Source of the DNA: Gnetum montanum
Lineage: Eukaryota; Streptophyta; Gnetopsida; Gnetales; Gnetaceae
Assembly (NCBI GenBank): GCA_015680685.1
Contig: MNCI01016492.1
Span: forward strand, 35,290-75,833
Direction of reading: 5' to 3'
Length of the DNA: 40,544 bases
The stretch's first letter is position 1. Each line of letters begins with the position of its first letter. A program made the position numbers and the translations under genes. Below the pieces are notes generated by a model that was given only the letters and a program-made list of their open reading frames with translations, did no database searches and was not told the origin of the DNA. Of the stretch, positions 1 through 10,928 are shown in pieces.

Positions 1-620
1 ATGGATGATAACTTGACCACCTTCGTATGGAAGGTGGATTTCTTGGTGGATGGGAGAGGAGATGGCCCTTAGTTGGGCTAGCCAATGCCTACCTAGAATC
101 ATGTTGAAACCTAGCATCTCCTCTATGATAGTGAAATCTGCACTAGTGGGGAATTACTCTCCTACCATAAAGGCTAAGTTGATTGTACCCCTGACTGTGA
201 CACATGATCCATTGAAGGATTTTAGACACGTGGTTTTGGTTAGCTTGATTTCATCTGCTAGGCCTAGCTTGTCGATGATGGAGTACAAGACTACATTTGT
301 TGCTGCACCATCATCAACATGTACTCTGTAGATAGTACATTATCCAACACGAATGCTAATGGATAGTGGAGCTGTAGTAACCTCACCTCATTTAGGGTTA
401 ACTTTGACTGCATTATTGTGGAACACTAGAGATGTTGAACTTGATTCTTGTGGTGTAGGGGGTAGCATTGATGCACAGATGGATGCCTCATTTATAGGGA
501 TGTCCTTCGTAATAGGAATGGAGGCCAACATTTGGGCCAAGGCTTGGAAATGAGTAGATGAAGTCATGATTAGGTCATACAAGCTCAAAATTGTGTTCTT
601 TTGCTTGAGTGCTTGTTTTA
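1..620 (-). pseudogene. Tat-like retroelement protease, copy A (partial, decayed)
   Basis: Minus-strand retropepsin-type aspartic protease of a Ty3/gypsy Tat-like element, cut by the left window edge. The part before the protease (about 588-388) reads SLYDLIMTSS and then a stretch with ASIPIT, which matches the linker upstream of protease in copy B. The active-site triad D-D-G is encoded at 307-315, in the context VHVDDGA. The family's second landmark, ILGR-x-WLA, is encoded near 70-110. The enzyme would cleave the Gag precursor in the virus-like particle. At least one in-frame stop lies between the linker and the active site, and another follows the domain core, so the copy is dead. It is in a different frame from the upstream gag, with the same offset as in copy B. 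RT would be expected further left, outside the window, if it exists. Confidence 0.8.
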
Positions 621-641
621 CCTAGGTTAGTGTAGCTCCAA

Positions 642-3105
642 ATTCGTTGTCATTAGCAGTTGTGGTGGCCTTGACTTCCTCCATGTGGCTTGAGATACAG
701 ATCTCTCATGTAGGGGACTTGGGCTTGGTTTTCTTGGCCTACTTGGGGGTAGGGGCCCTAGTGTTCAGTTGTTATTTGCTTGTTGTGGCCTTTCCTTTGA
801 CCATGGGGGTTGCAAGATGCTTGTTCTTGCATTGCCATTTGGTAGGCTACCTAGGTTGTTAGCAGGGTCAATCCTCGAGGGAGGAGAGATTGAGACATTA
901 CCCCCTGTTGGACTTTGGGTAGGTGAGGGGCCATCACGTTGTGGCACCTTTATGACAAATGGTGGTTTAGGAGGAGTTGTTATGTGGCCAACTTGTTTTG
1001 GCACCTTGATGATGAAAGGTTGCTTAGCAGTTATTGTTGCTGCATCATGCCATTTTAACGTCTTAGCAGACAATTGGTTTGGAACTTTGACCACAAAGGG
1101 TGTTGCAGGTGCCCGAGGTGGTACTTTAATAACGAAGGGAGGCCTCTTGCTTGTGGAGGAAGAGGGGAACCTTGCCTTGCTAGGAGGCACACGAATAACA
1201 AAAGGTTGTTGCATAGGTTTGGATTTTCCACCTATGCTAATGGAATTTATGACATAGGAGGCATCGTCTGTGATGAATTAACTTTCCGTGTCGATCACCA
1301 GTTGGCCTCGTTCTATCATCCTTTGTAGGTCATCTTGCAAGGCACAACAGTTGTTTGTACTATGACCAACCAATTGATGGTAATGACAGTATTGGTCCAA
1401 CCTAAAGTGTTGTGGAACTGGGGGCTCGTTTGGTACTGCAAAAGTGGGGTTCCTTGTAGTTCGTAGTATCTATCATGTTTTTGGCGGGTAATTGCTGATA
1501 CATGTTTACGTTGGATTTGCCCAGATTTCAAGAGTTTCTCTAGTAGTTCAGAGGGTTGCAATGGTAGTGGTGTATACTTTGAGTGGTCCTTGAGCTAAAA
1601 GTTGGATCTTGGGGTAGCCCATATCAATGTAGGTGAGTTGGTGCCAGAATTGGTGGTTTTGTCAGCTGGGGCCTTGGGCTGCTTAGCTATTGGGCCTGGG
1701 TTGGTTGCTTTTTTTCTTGTGGCTACTATTATCACTATTGTGTTTTTCTTGCAAGCATGTTGGTTTCTGTAGGCCACATAGGCTAGATCATTGCTAGCTT
1801 GCGCTGCTTCCTCTATGCCTCTTATTTGAGCAAAGGCTTGGCTAAGAGACTTCAGGGATAGATAATACAGTTTGGACTTGATGAAGTCATTCACTACACC
1901 TTTGAAGATAGCTAGTAGGTGTGTCTCCACTAAGGGTTCATGCATTTCACTCAATGCAGCATTCCAACATTGGAGGAATTTTGACATAGGCTCTAGAGGC
2001 CCTTGCTTAACTTGCATCAGCTAGTCAAGGGTTTCTTTAGGCTTTATGTTGTACCTGAAGTGCATCACAAACTTTCTTATGAGATCCTCCAAATAGGAGA
2101 TTGAGGCATTGGGTAATGCACGATACTAGTGTAAGGCCTTGACAGTGAGTGACATGGGGAAGACAAGTATGATGGCATGTGGCCAAGCTTGAAGGAGTAG
2201 GCATTCGGATCGAAATGTGACCAAGTGTGCATTGGGATCTACTTCTCCATTTTACTTGGTAAATTGAGGCAGTTGGGCCCTAGTTGGAAGAGTTAGGGGT
2301 GGTATCATAGGAATTATGGGGTCATCTCCATAGAAGTCCATCACCTTGATGGTGTCAAAGGTGGTAGCCTTAAGTCGGTTGATCTACTCCATCAAGCTTT
2401 GGATTAGCGGGAATGCTTGATCCAAGCTTGGGGATGTGCCAACTGGTTGCATTAGCTGGGCTTGTGTTGGTTGGATAGCATGGGGTTGAATTGCTGTTTG
2501 TGAAGTCTACTAGTTTAACATTGTAGTAGATAGGTGTTGCAAGTTTAGTGTCATAGCGGATGATTGTTGATGTAATGGCTAAGAGATGGGTGTGGTGATT
2601 GAGGTGGGCCACACATGGATGGGCTGGATAGACACCATAGACACCGATGAGATAGGCAGGATGTAGGATGCCTAAGTTTTTTGGGGCTAGGAGGTGGCCC
2701 CTGCATGAGCATAGTATTGGGAAAATGCATTAGTTGCTTGCGAGTAAGGCTAAATTGGCATGGTCACTATCTCAGGGGGGATGGGTGGACCAAATCAAGG
2801 AGGGCTTGTACAATGGATTGGTTGTTGGAAGATAGTGTGGAGGGGGCTCTCATGCTCAATGTGGGCCTCAAACTCATCTTCCTTCTTTGGTGAGGCTTCC
2901 TCATAGGTTGTCCTTGCATCATGCTTGTTTGCATGGATGAGTTGGGACAAAAACTAGTGGTAGGACTCTCTAAGTGGGATTATGTCAAACAAGGATGGGT
3001 TACACTCCCGTCCATTCCCGTGGACTCGTTTGTAGTCCTATTTTGCCTCTAAATTGAGGTAATCCACTGGTAGTTTTTCTTGGTTTATTATGGAACAAAA
3101 GGGGG
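642..3105 (-). pseudogene. Tat-like retroelement Gag, copy A (decayed)
   Basis: Minus-strand Gag polyprotein remnant. From the N-terminal side (high coordinates), the stretch around 2990-2940 resembles the copy B N-terminus (P-S-x-x-D-I-I-P-L). The capsid-type retrotransposon gag domain lies at about 2420-1600, with an in-frame stop replacing the residue before YRALP, followed by a QVKQ-P-L-E-P helix region. A C-x3-H-x5-H-x5-C-like knuckle lies near 1400-1340. At about 1205-915 five PF[VI][VI]KVP-type motifs follow one another. The frame shifts at least once between 1561 and 1214, and several stops are present. Similarity to copy B stops near 3105, so about 20 N-terminal codons and the leader appear to be missing. 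Gag would form the retroelement particle. No gag-to-pol continuation is visible. Confidence 0.8.
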
Positions 3106-3640
3106 TAACCCCCATTCATACCTCCCCACTGCCCACTACACCTAGATCTAGCCCCTAGAAGGAGCCCACATAATCAAAATCCTATCCCATCACTCTCGAC
3201 AACCCATAAAGCTTGGAAAACTTAGTTGAAAGTGGTTAAAACCTTTTGATTAGGTGGTTTTCCACTAGGGGAAGGCCTAATCTATGCTAAGCACATTGAC
3301 CTTAGCATGGATGGATGGAAAGTGGTACAAAATTCCATAACTCAACAACCTAGCTATATAAATTAATGACTAGTCATCAGGTTTGATCTTTATACTTCTG
3401 TACAACATCCAATAGCCTATCTCTTGCATTCAAACAAGCCAACTTGCAACCTTGTATCATACCCCATGTTGGTGAATCTCCCTCCATGCCATCTGGTGTG
3501 GAACTAACATGGGAATTTAAGGGGGTATAACATAAAAATTCCTCTTCCCCAACCTCTAATAACCATAGTTCTTGCATTAACAATCTTGCTGCTTGTCTAT
3601 GACCTTCGATAGTTTATAACCCCTTTGGTTCTCACCTCCT
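3106..3640. other. Non-coding stretch left of the 190-bp array
   Basis: No coding potential on either strand. The stretch begins with a small perfect hairpin (GGGGG-taa-CCCCC, 3101-3113). It holds a TATATAAATTA-like segment near 3355. It may be leader or LTR remnant of the copy A element, but it has no visible second copy in the window, so this cannot be tested here. Confidence 0.4.
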
Positions 3641-4745
3641 TGGGATACTAAAATCTAACACATCCCCTAGAGGGGGGNGGTGGGAGGCGGAAGGATCAGT
3701 TTGGAAACAAAGGGATAACATAAAAAATCAACAAAATAACCTTAAAATTAACAGCTTTAGATCTTCGTCAATGTCTAGTAGCTTCGACAACCCTAGGAAT
3801 GAACATGTATGCCAAAAACTGATCAAAATTTATTAAAAATCAACCCCTTTGAGTCTTCCATGCTAACACACCATCCTAGATGGGGAGCTCGATGTGGAAA
3901 CAATGGAAAAAATTAGCCCCTTGTGATCCTCCATAGTAACACACCACTTGGAGGGTGTCTCAACATGGAAACAAGGTGCTAACCTCAAACATTATCAAAA
4001 TAACCTTAAAATTAATAAATTTTGACCTTAGGTGATGTCTATTAGCCCCCAACAACCACAAGAATGCACATGCATGTCCAAAATTAGTTAAAATTCATAA
4101 AAAATCAGTCCCTCATGATCCTCCACACTACCACACCTCCCTGGAGTGGGGGCTTAGCATGGAAACAATGGGATAACCTCAAAAATTAACAAAATGGCCT
4201 TAACATTGATACCTTTTGATCTTGGGTGATGTCTAATAGCCTCAAAAACTTCAAGAATGCACATGCATGGCCAAAACTAGTCAAAATTTATAAAACACTA
4301 GCTCCTTGGGATCCTCCATGCTAACACACCCCTTGAAGGAAGGGTTCAGAATGGAAACAAGGGGGAAACATAAAAATCAAAAAAATAACCTTAATATTAA
4401 CAACTTTTGATCTTGGAGAATGTCTAGAAGCTCTAGCAACCCCAAGAATGTACATGCACATCCAAACCTAATCAAAATTTGTCAAAAATTAGCCCTTTAT
4501 AGTCTTCCACATTGACACCCACCTAGAGGAGGAGCTCAATGTGGAAATAAGGGGATAACCCTAAAAATGCATCAAATGACCTTAAAGTTGATAAATTTTG
4601 ACCTTAGGTGATGCCTAGAATCCTTGGTAACCCCAAGAATGTACAAGCATGTCCAAGACTAGTTAAAATTCATTAAAAATCAGCCCCTTGTGATCTTCCA
4701 CACTAACATACCACTATAGAGGGGGGCTTAGCATGGAAACAATGG
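3640..4745. repeat. ~190-bp tandem array (about 5.5 units)
   Basis: A satellite-like array. The anchor word TGGAAACAA (or close variants) falls at 3702, 3895, 3966, 4160, 4352, 4542 and 4734, giving steps of 193, 71, 194, 192, 190 and 192 bp. The 71-bp step marks one truncated unit. Each unit also has a CCTTAAAATTAA-like stretch, a GATGTCTA(G/A)-AGC stretch, GAATG-ACATGCA, and CCTCCATGCTAACACACC followed by a GAGGGGG run. Units differ at many positions, so the array is old. There is no open frame. A single ambiguous base (N) sits at 3678 in the first unit. The right edge abuts Tat-like pol with almost no spacer. Confidence 0.85.
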
Positions 4746-4749
4746 GGTC

Positions 4750-5680
4750 CAAGACATCACCAAAGTCCTACAAGGCAACATTAAGGCCTTTTCTTGTTCA
4801 TATGAAGATATGCTAGGCCTAGAACAATGCTTAGTACAACATAACATCATATTGGACCCTAGCATTAGACCAATTATGTAAAAAGTATGTAAGATAAGAC
4901 CTAATTTTTCCTTGGTAGTTTCTGATGAGATCTCAAAGCTATACTGAGCTAGTTTCATTAGGGTAATAGAGTACATAGAATGGGTTTCCAACATAGTGGT
5001 ATTCCTTGAGAAAAATTAGAGTATTCATATTTGCATCAATTTTTAAGACTTAAATAAAGAAACTATTAAGGATGACTTTTCATTTCCTAGTATTAGATAG
5101 CTCATCAATACCATGGCTAGGCATGCCTTATTATCCTTTATGGATGGGTTATCAGGATACAATCAAATTAGGATCAACCTAGAGTAGTAACTTAGCACAA
5201 CCTTCATGACCCCTTGGGGGACATTTTGCTATAAGATGATGTCCTTTTGCCTTAAGAATGCAAGAGCAACATATCAACAACCCTTGACTTATATCGTTAG
5301 TGATTACATGCTAAATTTTCTTAACAATTACATATATGATATAGTTGTTAATTCCAAAGAGGCTAATGATCATGCTAGTGAGCTAGATATTTTACTTAAA
5401 AAATGCCTTAAATATGAGCCTAGGTCCTAAGAAGTTTGTCTTTGGTGTCAAGATCAACAAGATGCTTAGCTTTGTGGTATCTAAAGCAGGAATATGTGTT
5501 GATCCTAATAAGGTTAAGGCCATATCCAAATTAGTAGTGCTTTCCAACCTTAAGGAGCTTCTAAGATTGTAAGGAAGATTACAATTTATTTGTAGGTTTA
5601 TTGCTAGGCTTATGAATAGGTTACAACCCATGCAACACTTGCTTAATAAAGGGGTTCACTATGAGTAGATGGCTCAATGC
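4750..5680 (+). pseudogene. Tat-like reverse transcriptase (decayed)
   Basis: The plus-strand RT domain of the outer Ty3/gypsy element starts with the typical lead-in S-Y-E-D-M-x-G-L-x near 4797-4825. The WVSNIV and S-I-x-I-C-x-x-F-x-D-L-N fingers motifs follow (about 4980-5060), then MDGLSGYNQI near 5140-5170 and TPWGTFCYKMM near 5206-5245. The catalytic box is at 5329-5340 and reads Y-I-Y-D instead of Y-V-D-D, so the first catalytic Asp is lost. A frameshift near 5410-5425 moves the PKKFVFGVK motif into another frame. In-frame stops are scattered throughout. The enzyme would have copied the element RNA into cDNA in the particle. Confidence 0.88.
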
Positions 5681-6830
5681 CAAGAGGCCTTTAAAAACCT
5701 TAACTAAGAGTTGACATAAATATTGATAGTCTATCCTCCATAAGAAGGTAGACCTTTTTACATCTACTTGGCCATCTCTAACACATACATTACTTCTCTA
5801 TTCTATTATAAATGAGACAATGTAGTGGAAATGCTAGTATGCTATCTTAGCCATGCATTAGTTATCCACAAAATATAAAACAATGAAGTTTAGAAGTATT
5901 GTCTGACACTAGTTTTCTCGTTGAAGAAGTGAAGAAACTACCTCTTCAAAAGCTAAGTTAATGTCATTTGCAAAGATAACGTGCTTAGATCCATAATGAT
6001 AAATATTTATGAGAGTAGTTGTATGGCCCGATGGAAAGCAATAACTATAGAGTTTGACCTTTGTTACATCTCTTTATCTTTAACTAAAGGTTAAGTTATA
6101 ACTATACAAGTTATAGTTTCACTTGTTGATGACTAAGTAGCCATAGATCCTAAGTCCCTTGATGAGCATATTAATATTTTTATCCAAGTGCCTAAGGATT
6201 ATGAGGTAGTCATGCACTTTGACAGAGCTTCAATTGCCCATGGGGCCAATGCTACTACTATCATCATAACATTCCCATTTGGTCAAATCCAACCTTTCAC
6301 CTACCGTTTTGAGTTCCCATGTATCAATAACATAGTGGAGTACAAAGGTTTGATTAGGAAATGATGGTAGCTCATGACCTAGGAATTAGATGTTTAATGA
6401 TTAAAGGTGATCCCTAATTTATGGTTAACCAAGTAATGGAAGTCTATGTGTGTAAAGCCAAAAATGTACAACCATATTGTGATCTAGGGAAATAATTGTT
6501 ACAACATTTTGTAGATGTTGATATTCAACATGTACACCAAAATGAGAATTCCATAGTCGATGCAATTGCAACATTAGCTCTTAGTGTGATGCCAAATATG
6601 TTTAGTAAGCTTCCCACCTTAACTGTGGACTGTTGTTTCCATCACACAAAACACTAAGGATAACTTTGTAGTTATCATCCATACTACTCTTGCCAAAGAG
6701 TGGTATGATGATATCAAATTTTATCTTATGCATGATGAGCCTTTGCAAGGCCTGATTGTTTCCCAAAAGGACACTATATGAAAATGATCAAAACAATATA
6801 TCATCATAGGTGATAACACATTATGTTGAC
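5681..6830 (+). pseudogene. Tat-like connection and RNase H region (decayed)
   Basis: Continuation of the outer pol. The weakly preserved connection region (5681-6190) has many stops and frame changes. An RNase H domain follows at about 6215-6600. It shows a HFDRAS-x-A-x-GA-x-A start in place of the usual F-D-G-A-S, a TNN-x-AEYE-like element (here N-N-I-V-E-Y, about 6326-6343), and the C-terminal H-x-x-N-x-x-D-A-x-A-T-L-A element near 6535-6580. RNase H would degrade the RNA strand of the replication hybrid. It lies between RT and integrase as expected for gypsy order. Confidence 0.75.
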
Positions 6831-6839
6831 AATCCAATG

Positions 6840-7374
6840 ATGGTACATTACTAAAGTGCTTAAGAAAAATTGAAGCTAGAATAGTCCTAGAGGAGGTTCA
6901 TAAGGGTATTTGTGAAGGACATATAGGACCAAGAGTCATGGCTACTAAGATTAGGTGGTTAGGTTACTAGTAGTCCCATATGGAAAGTGACTGCATGCTA
7001 AAGATTAAGAATTGTGACACATGCCAATGACATAGTAACCTCATACATGTATCATCAATAGAGTTGAATACTACTTAGATCACTTGGTCATTTCAATGAT
7101 GGGGGTTGAATATCATTTAACCTATAACACCCAAGTCTTCTACAATCCATAGCTTCATCATCACTGCAACTAAATACCTTAGAAAGTTTGTTGAGGCTAT
7201 TTCCTTAAGGAAGACCACATTCAAAAATGTTTGCAAATTTATCTTAGATAACATGGTAGTCCATTTTGGCATAGCCATGACCATAGTTATAGATAATGGA
7301 CAATAATTTAGTAGCCATGAAACAAAATATTTTTGTCATAACCTAAGCATTAAGAATTCTTTCTCATTTCCTTA
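6840..7374 (+). pseudogene. Tat-like integrase, N-terminal part (interrupted by the nested element)
   Basis: The N-terminal zinc-binding module is visible as EEVHKGICEGH (about 6890-6930) and C-D-T-C-Q (about 7010-7030). The catalytic core then begins with W-G-L-N-I-I, where the usual first catalytic Asp is Asn. Next come a T-A-T-K-Y-L-x-K-F-V-E-A strand (about 7165-7200) and the second-Asp motif I-D-N-G-Q (about 7285-7305). The gene stops at 7374, where the Athila-like element begins, and resumes at 22031. Integrase would insert the cDNA into the genome. Confidence 0.85.
7370..7374. repeat. Left target-site duplication (CCTTA)
   Basis: CCTTA lies immediately before the TGATGA start of the left LTR and recurs immediately after the right LTR at 22026-22030. 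A 5-bp duplication is what Ty3/gypsy integrases produce. Confidence 0.9.
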
Positions 7375-8263
7375 TGATGAGTTGCATTTCTTGGCTACAT
7401 TAATGAGGCCTCATCGACACAACCTTGTCGATTAGGCCTCATCAACGAGGCCCCATCAACATAATGTTTGCTATTTGCCTATAAATATGCATCTACCAGC
7501 TAATTTTATGTTAAGGAAATTTTAGTAGTAGTGAAGCTCTTGTAGTTTGTTCATTTGAGAGTTAGAATATTTCCCCTAATTGCCCACAGGAGGAGTCATT
7601 GAGTGTATGGATCTTTATTTGAGAATTTTTGTATCTGAGCACAAGAGTGTGTCTAGCAATAAAGAAGAACTACTTAATATACTTTGCAGCATTCTAGATA
7701 GCTTAAATATTTTATTTATGCATTTAATGTTTTCAATTATTTATTCAATGTTTTCCTATGATTAAGATAATGAATTAATTAAGCAAGATAAGCTAGATAT
7801 ATTGAACACATAAGTATGACCACTTTGAGTGTAACACATATTCACTTGGTAATCCTAGCAATGTTATTGCTTTGTATGCCCAGTAGTGTAGCACTTGATA
7901 ACCTAGCAATGGATATGTGGGTTCAAGACATGTGTGGAAAGTGGGACTCGATGCTTATGTTAGGACTACTTAGATAGTAGTTAATTAGTTGCATTAAATT
8001 AGTTAATCGAATTAGTTTTATCTTCCTTTAAATACCAAAATCATAAAATACAAAATGATAAAAGTCAGATGCCTCAATTACACTTAACCATACCATTGTA
8101 TGTCAAAAGTGTAATTGGAAAGACAATGAATGACCTTAAGGAAATGTTCACTTCCTAGAAGACTAGTGCACCAAAAACTATAAAGTCTATAGAATTTGAA
8201 TGGATTGCACTTGAACACTTGTGATTCGTATGGTTGGACATAGGGGTACATCATCGCTCATCA
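7375..8263 (+). repeat. 5' LTR of the Athila-like element
   Basis: 889 bp, starting TGATGA and ending TCATCA, followed at once by the primer-binding site. Its partner is 21152-22025. It carries a GAGGCCTCATCGAC-type palindromic box region (about 7404-7460) and the TATA box at 7478-7487. The stretch TTGTAGTTTGTTCATTTGAGAGTTAG is identical in both LTRs, in the region expected for R/U5. Confidence 0.92.
7404..7487 (+). promoter_or_regulatory. LTR core promoter: GAGGCC/GTCGA boxes plus TATA
   Basis: Overlapping inverted elements (GAGGCCTCATCGAC, GTCGATTAGGCC, CATCAACGAGGCC) precede CCTATAAATA at 7478-7487. The right LTR has the same layout at 21182-21249. The boxes are consistent with degenerate copies of a longer palindrome, GTCGACGAGG-CCTCGTCGAC. 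TATA placement fits transcription start within the LTR. Confidence 0.7.
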
Positions 8264-8282
8264 TTGGCACCATTGTTGGGAA
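8264..8282 (+). other. Primer-binding site (tRNA-Asp type, CpG-decayed)
   Basis: TTGGCACCATTGTTGGGAA directly follows the 5' LTR. It matches the plant gypsy/Athila primer-binding site TGGCGCCGTTGCCGGGGA, commonly assigned to tRNA-Asp, apart from transitions, most of them at CpG positions. This fixes the plus orientation of the element. Confidence 0.8.
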
Positions 8283-8415
8283 CTTTGTTTGTTGAGATGT
8301 GCACTATCTAGGATTAGTGAATATTATTTATATCATTGGATGAACTCAAGGTCAACATCACTCTTAATGACATATAAACTACTAAGCACATTGGTGATTT
8401 TATTTGTTTTGCAAA

Positions 8416-10900
8416 ATGTCTTCTTCTTCCCATAGATGTGAAAATGTCAAATCACCAATCCCACAAGAGTGAAAAGTGGTATATACTCATCCAAATGAGT
8501 ATGTACTAGACTTCACCTTCATCCTACATCAGGATGAATAGTTGCCATGGCATGATAAGGAGGGAAACGTTGCCTTGCCCCTTGATTGATCTTTTCTTGG
8601 GATGATACATCAAACTCTTAAGAAGTTGGACATATTAGATATTCACAGAGGATATGTTATGGATGGTTATGACACTTGGGACTACCATCCAGCTAAAACA
8701 CAATATAGGCAAGATTGGCACTAGGAGTAGTATCACTTTAGTAATCCCTTGTTCTTGCTAAACCAAGATGACAATGTGGCTCTTCCTCCTAACGGTTCTC
8801 AATATGAAAATTCTTCACCCTATATTATTGATGATGAAGGTGTGACCTTCAACCTACAATCTACTATTCGTAAACTAGGTTTAGGAAAGAGTGACAGTTA
8901 AGGTAGGGACTCTGGCAAGCATTGCAATGACAAGGAATCTAAGGATGGTGGTCATAATGAATGAAGAGGTGGTGGTAGAAACCACAGTGGTGGCCATAGT
9001 CCACCTTCCTCTTCATCTAATTTTGAACATCACTCTTCATCTTCTAGTTCTCATAGAAGTTGGTATCGAGATAATCATGGTGAAGGTAATCAATGAGACA
9101 ACAATGACCATGAAGGCCACTAAGACCGAAAGGGTGGCCAAAACCATCATTGACATCATCGATGCAGTGATGATGATGAACCTCTATTGGCCACTCAAAG
9201 CATGATCAACATTGTAGAGGTAGTAAAGATTCCAACTAGGCATATGAGAGATAGTTGGATCAAGTGCTTAGACATGAATAATATCCCAAGATTTGAGGGG
9301 GGATACAACTCTGATTACCAAACATGTCTACAAGCTTTCCATGATGCTTGTGCCTTATAGAACATAGAAAATGAATATTAGAGACTCAAGCTCTTCTCTA
9401 GGACATTCATCAAGAAATTTGAAAGCTGGTACGAGTCCTCAGAACCAGACTCCATTCACCAATGGAGTACCATGTTAGAGATATTTAATGATAAATACCA
9501 GATGTACTCCAGAGTGTCTAATTTGAGAGGAAAATCCAAGGCTAGAAATAGGGAACATATGAATCCCTAGATGCTACCATGGGTAGATTCTATTCACTCT
9601 TACACCGATGCCCTAGCCATGGTTCTTAAAGGAAACAACTTTACCACATCATAGATGGGCTCAGGGTAGAAACTAGAAGAACTCTTGCAATGTATGCCCA
9701 AGGAAGATTGTCTAAAATAATAGCTCATTAGATCCAAAGGCTAATTAAGTAGGTAGCAAAAAAAGAAAGTGAGTTGCAAAAAAAGAGAAAGTGTAGAAGA
9801 GTATAATAGGTATCCTTCCATCAAGAAACAAGAGGTCTGATTTTTTGATGAAAAAGAGTCACCACTTGATCAAGTGGTGAATAAGAAAACGTTACCCATT
9901 TAAAAATTTATTTATGATATTTTGAAAAATGTTGATAAATTATGGGACTCTTTGAATGAAAAATTCCAAGTTACTATGAAAATTATTCAAGAATCTAAAG
10001 AGAAAAATAGTGATCATAACCACAAGAGGCAAAAGGAAGCTGAACATGCCTTCCAAACAGGTTAGGGAAAAGTTGTGGTTGTAGAGGAAGTTTTGGAAAT
10101 TGACTCTAATGATGAAATTGATTGTGAAATTTGTTAATATGAACATTTGAAAGGTTTTTGCCCTATGGTGTCACACTTATATGAGTCTGGGATGTATTTA
10201 TTGAATCCTTGACTAGCATGTAGGCAAGCACCTAGATGATTGCCCTATCCTCAAGATAATCTAAGGTAATTCCACCAACAACAAAAAGCTTACTACCCAA
10301 GTGGAGCTCCTCCAAAGCCTTATGAACAATTCCAACAATGGTACCAACCACAACATGGAAAATGCCATTACCAAGGTAGTAGTACCCTTATAGGAAACCA
10401 AATCCATATGGGTACTATGTTTAGCAACCCCATCTCTCTAAGAAGTTCTGCAAGTCATACCGCATTTTAGCATCAGTATTATCCTCCAAAGTACCACTAA
10501 AAAATTCACCATCCACTTGAGGGAAAAATCCATATTCATACCACCCTCTACATCCATCTACACACACACCTCTACCTGTAACCCAATTACCTCTTGCTCC
10601 ATCCATGTAGGGTAAGATTCCTTCATAGCCACAATAATGAAATGCTACGAGGGCCATACATTCACAACTAGCTTTCCATCTGAGTGGCTCAAATAATCAA
10701 TCTAGAAAAAGATCCTTCTTTCAACCCAGTAGTCCTCTCCAACCCTAATAACCTAGTATGGCTTTGTAGCAATTGAAAACATTCAAGGCTAGAACAAGAC
10801 TTCAAGAGGCTCATAATCACACAACCTTGACCTTGCTTCTGCATTAGTTTCTATTGGGAATGGAAGCAGGATGCCTAGGATGATCTTGTTGATTGAACTA
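8416..10900 (+). pseudogene. Athila-like Gag (decayed)
   Basis: The start is taken at ATG 8416 because one frame then runs, with stops only, to about 9550. The N-terminal part is followed by a Ser/His/Gly/Asp-rich disordered stretch (about 8920-9180). The capsid-type gag domain spans about 9190-9700, with the landmark SWYESSEPDSIHQW near 9425-9465. A frameshift close to 9550 moves the next segment (G-R-F-Y-S-L-L-H-R-C-P-S-H, then DGLR-x-ETR) into another frame. A lysine-rich coil follows (about 9740-10080). A zinc knuckle C-x2-C-x3-H-x4-C is encoded at 10123-10161, with a stop inside it. Pro/Gln/Tyr-rich sequence then continues to about 10900. Gag would form the particle and bind RNA. Confidence 0.8.
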
Positions 10901-10928
10901 GGACTTATAGGTGTTATGAAAAAATGGG

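Noticed and set aside
769-1257. A 162-codon plus-strand frame rich in Gly, Leu and Thr-Lys-Gly repeats
   Set aside because: It is the antisense shadow of the PFVIKVP repeats in the minus-strand gag.
8891-9205. A 104-codon Val/Ile/Met-rich plus frame
   Set aside because: An out-of-frame shadow of the Ser/His-rich part of the Athila-like gag that starts at 8416.
10421-10657. A 78-codon minus-strand frame
   Set aside because: It lies opposite the Pro/Gln/Tyr-rich end of gag and shows no domain.
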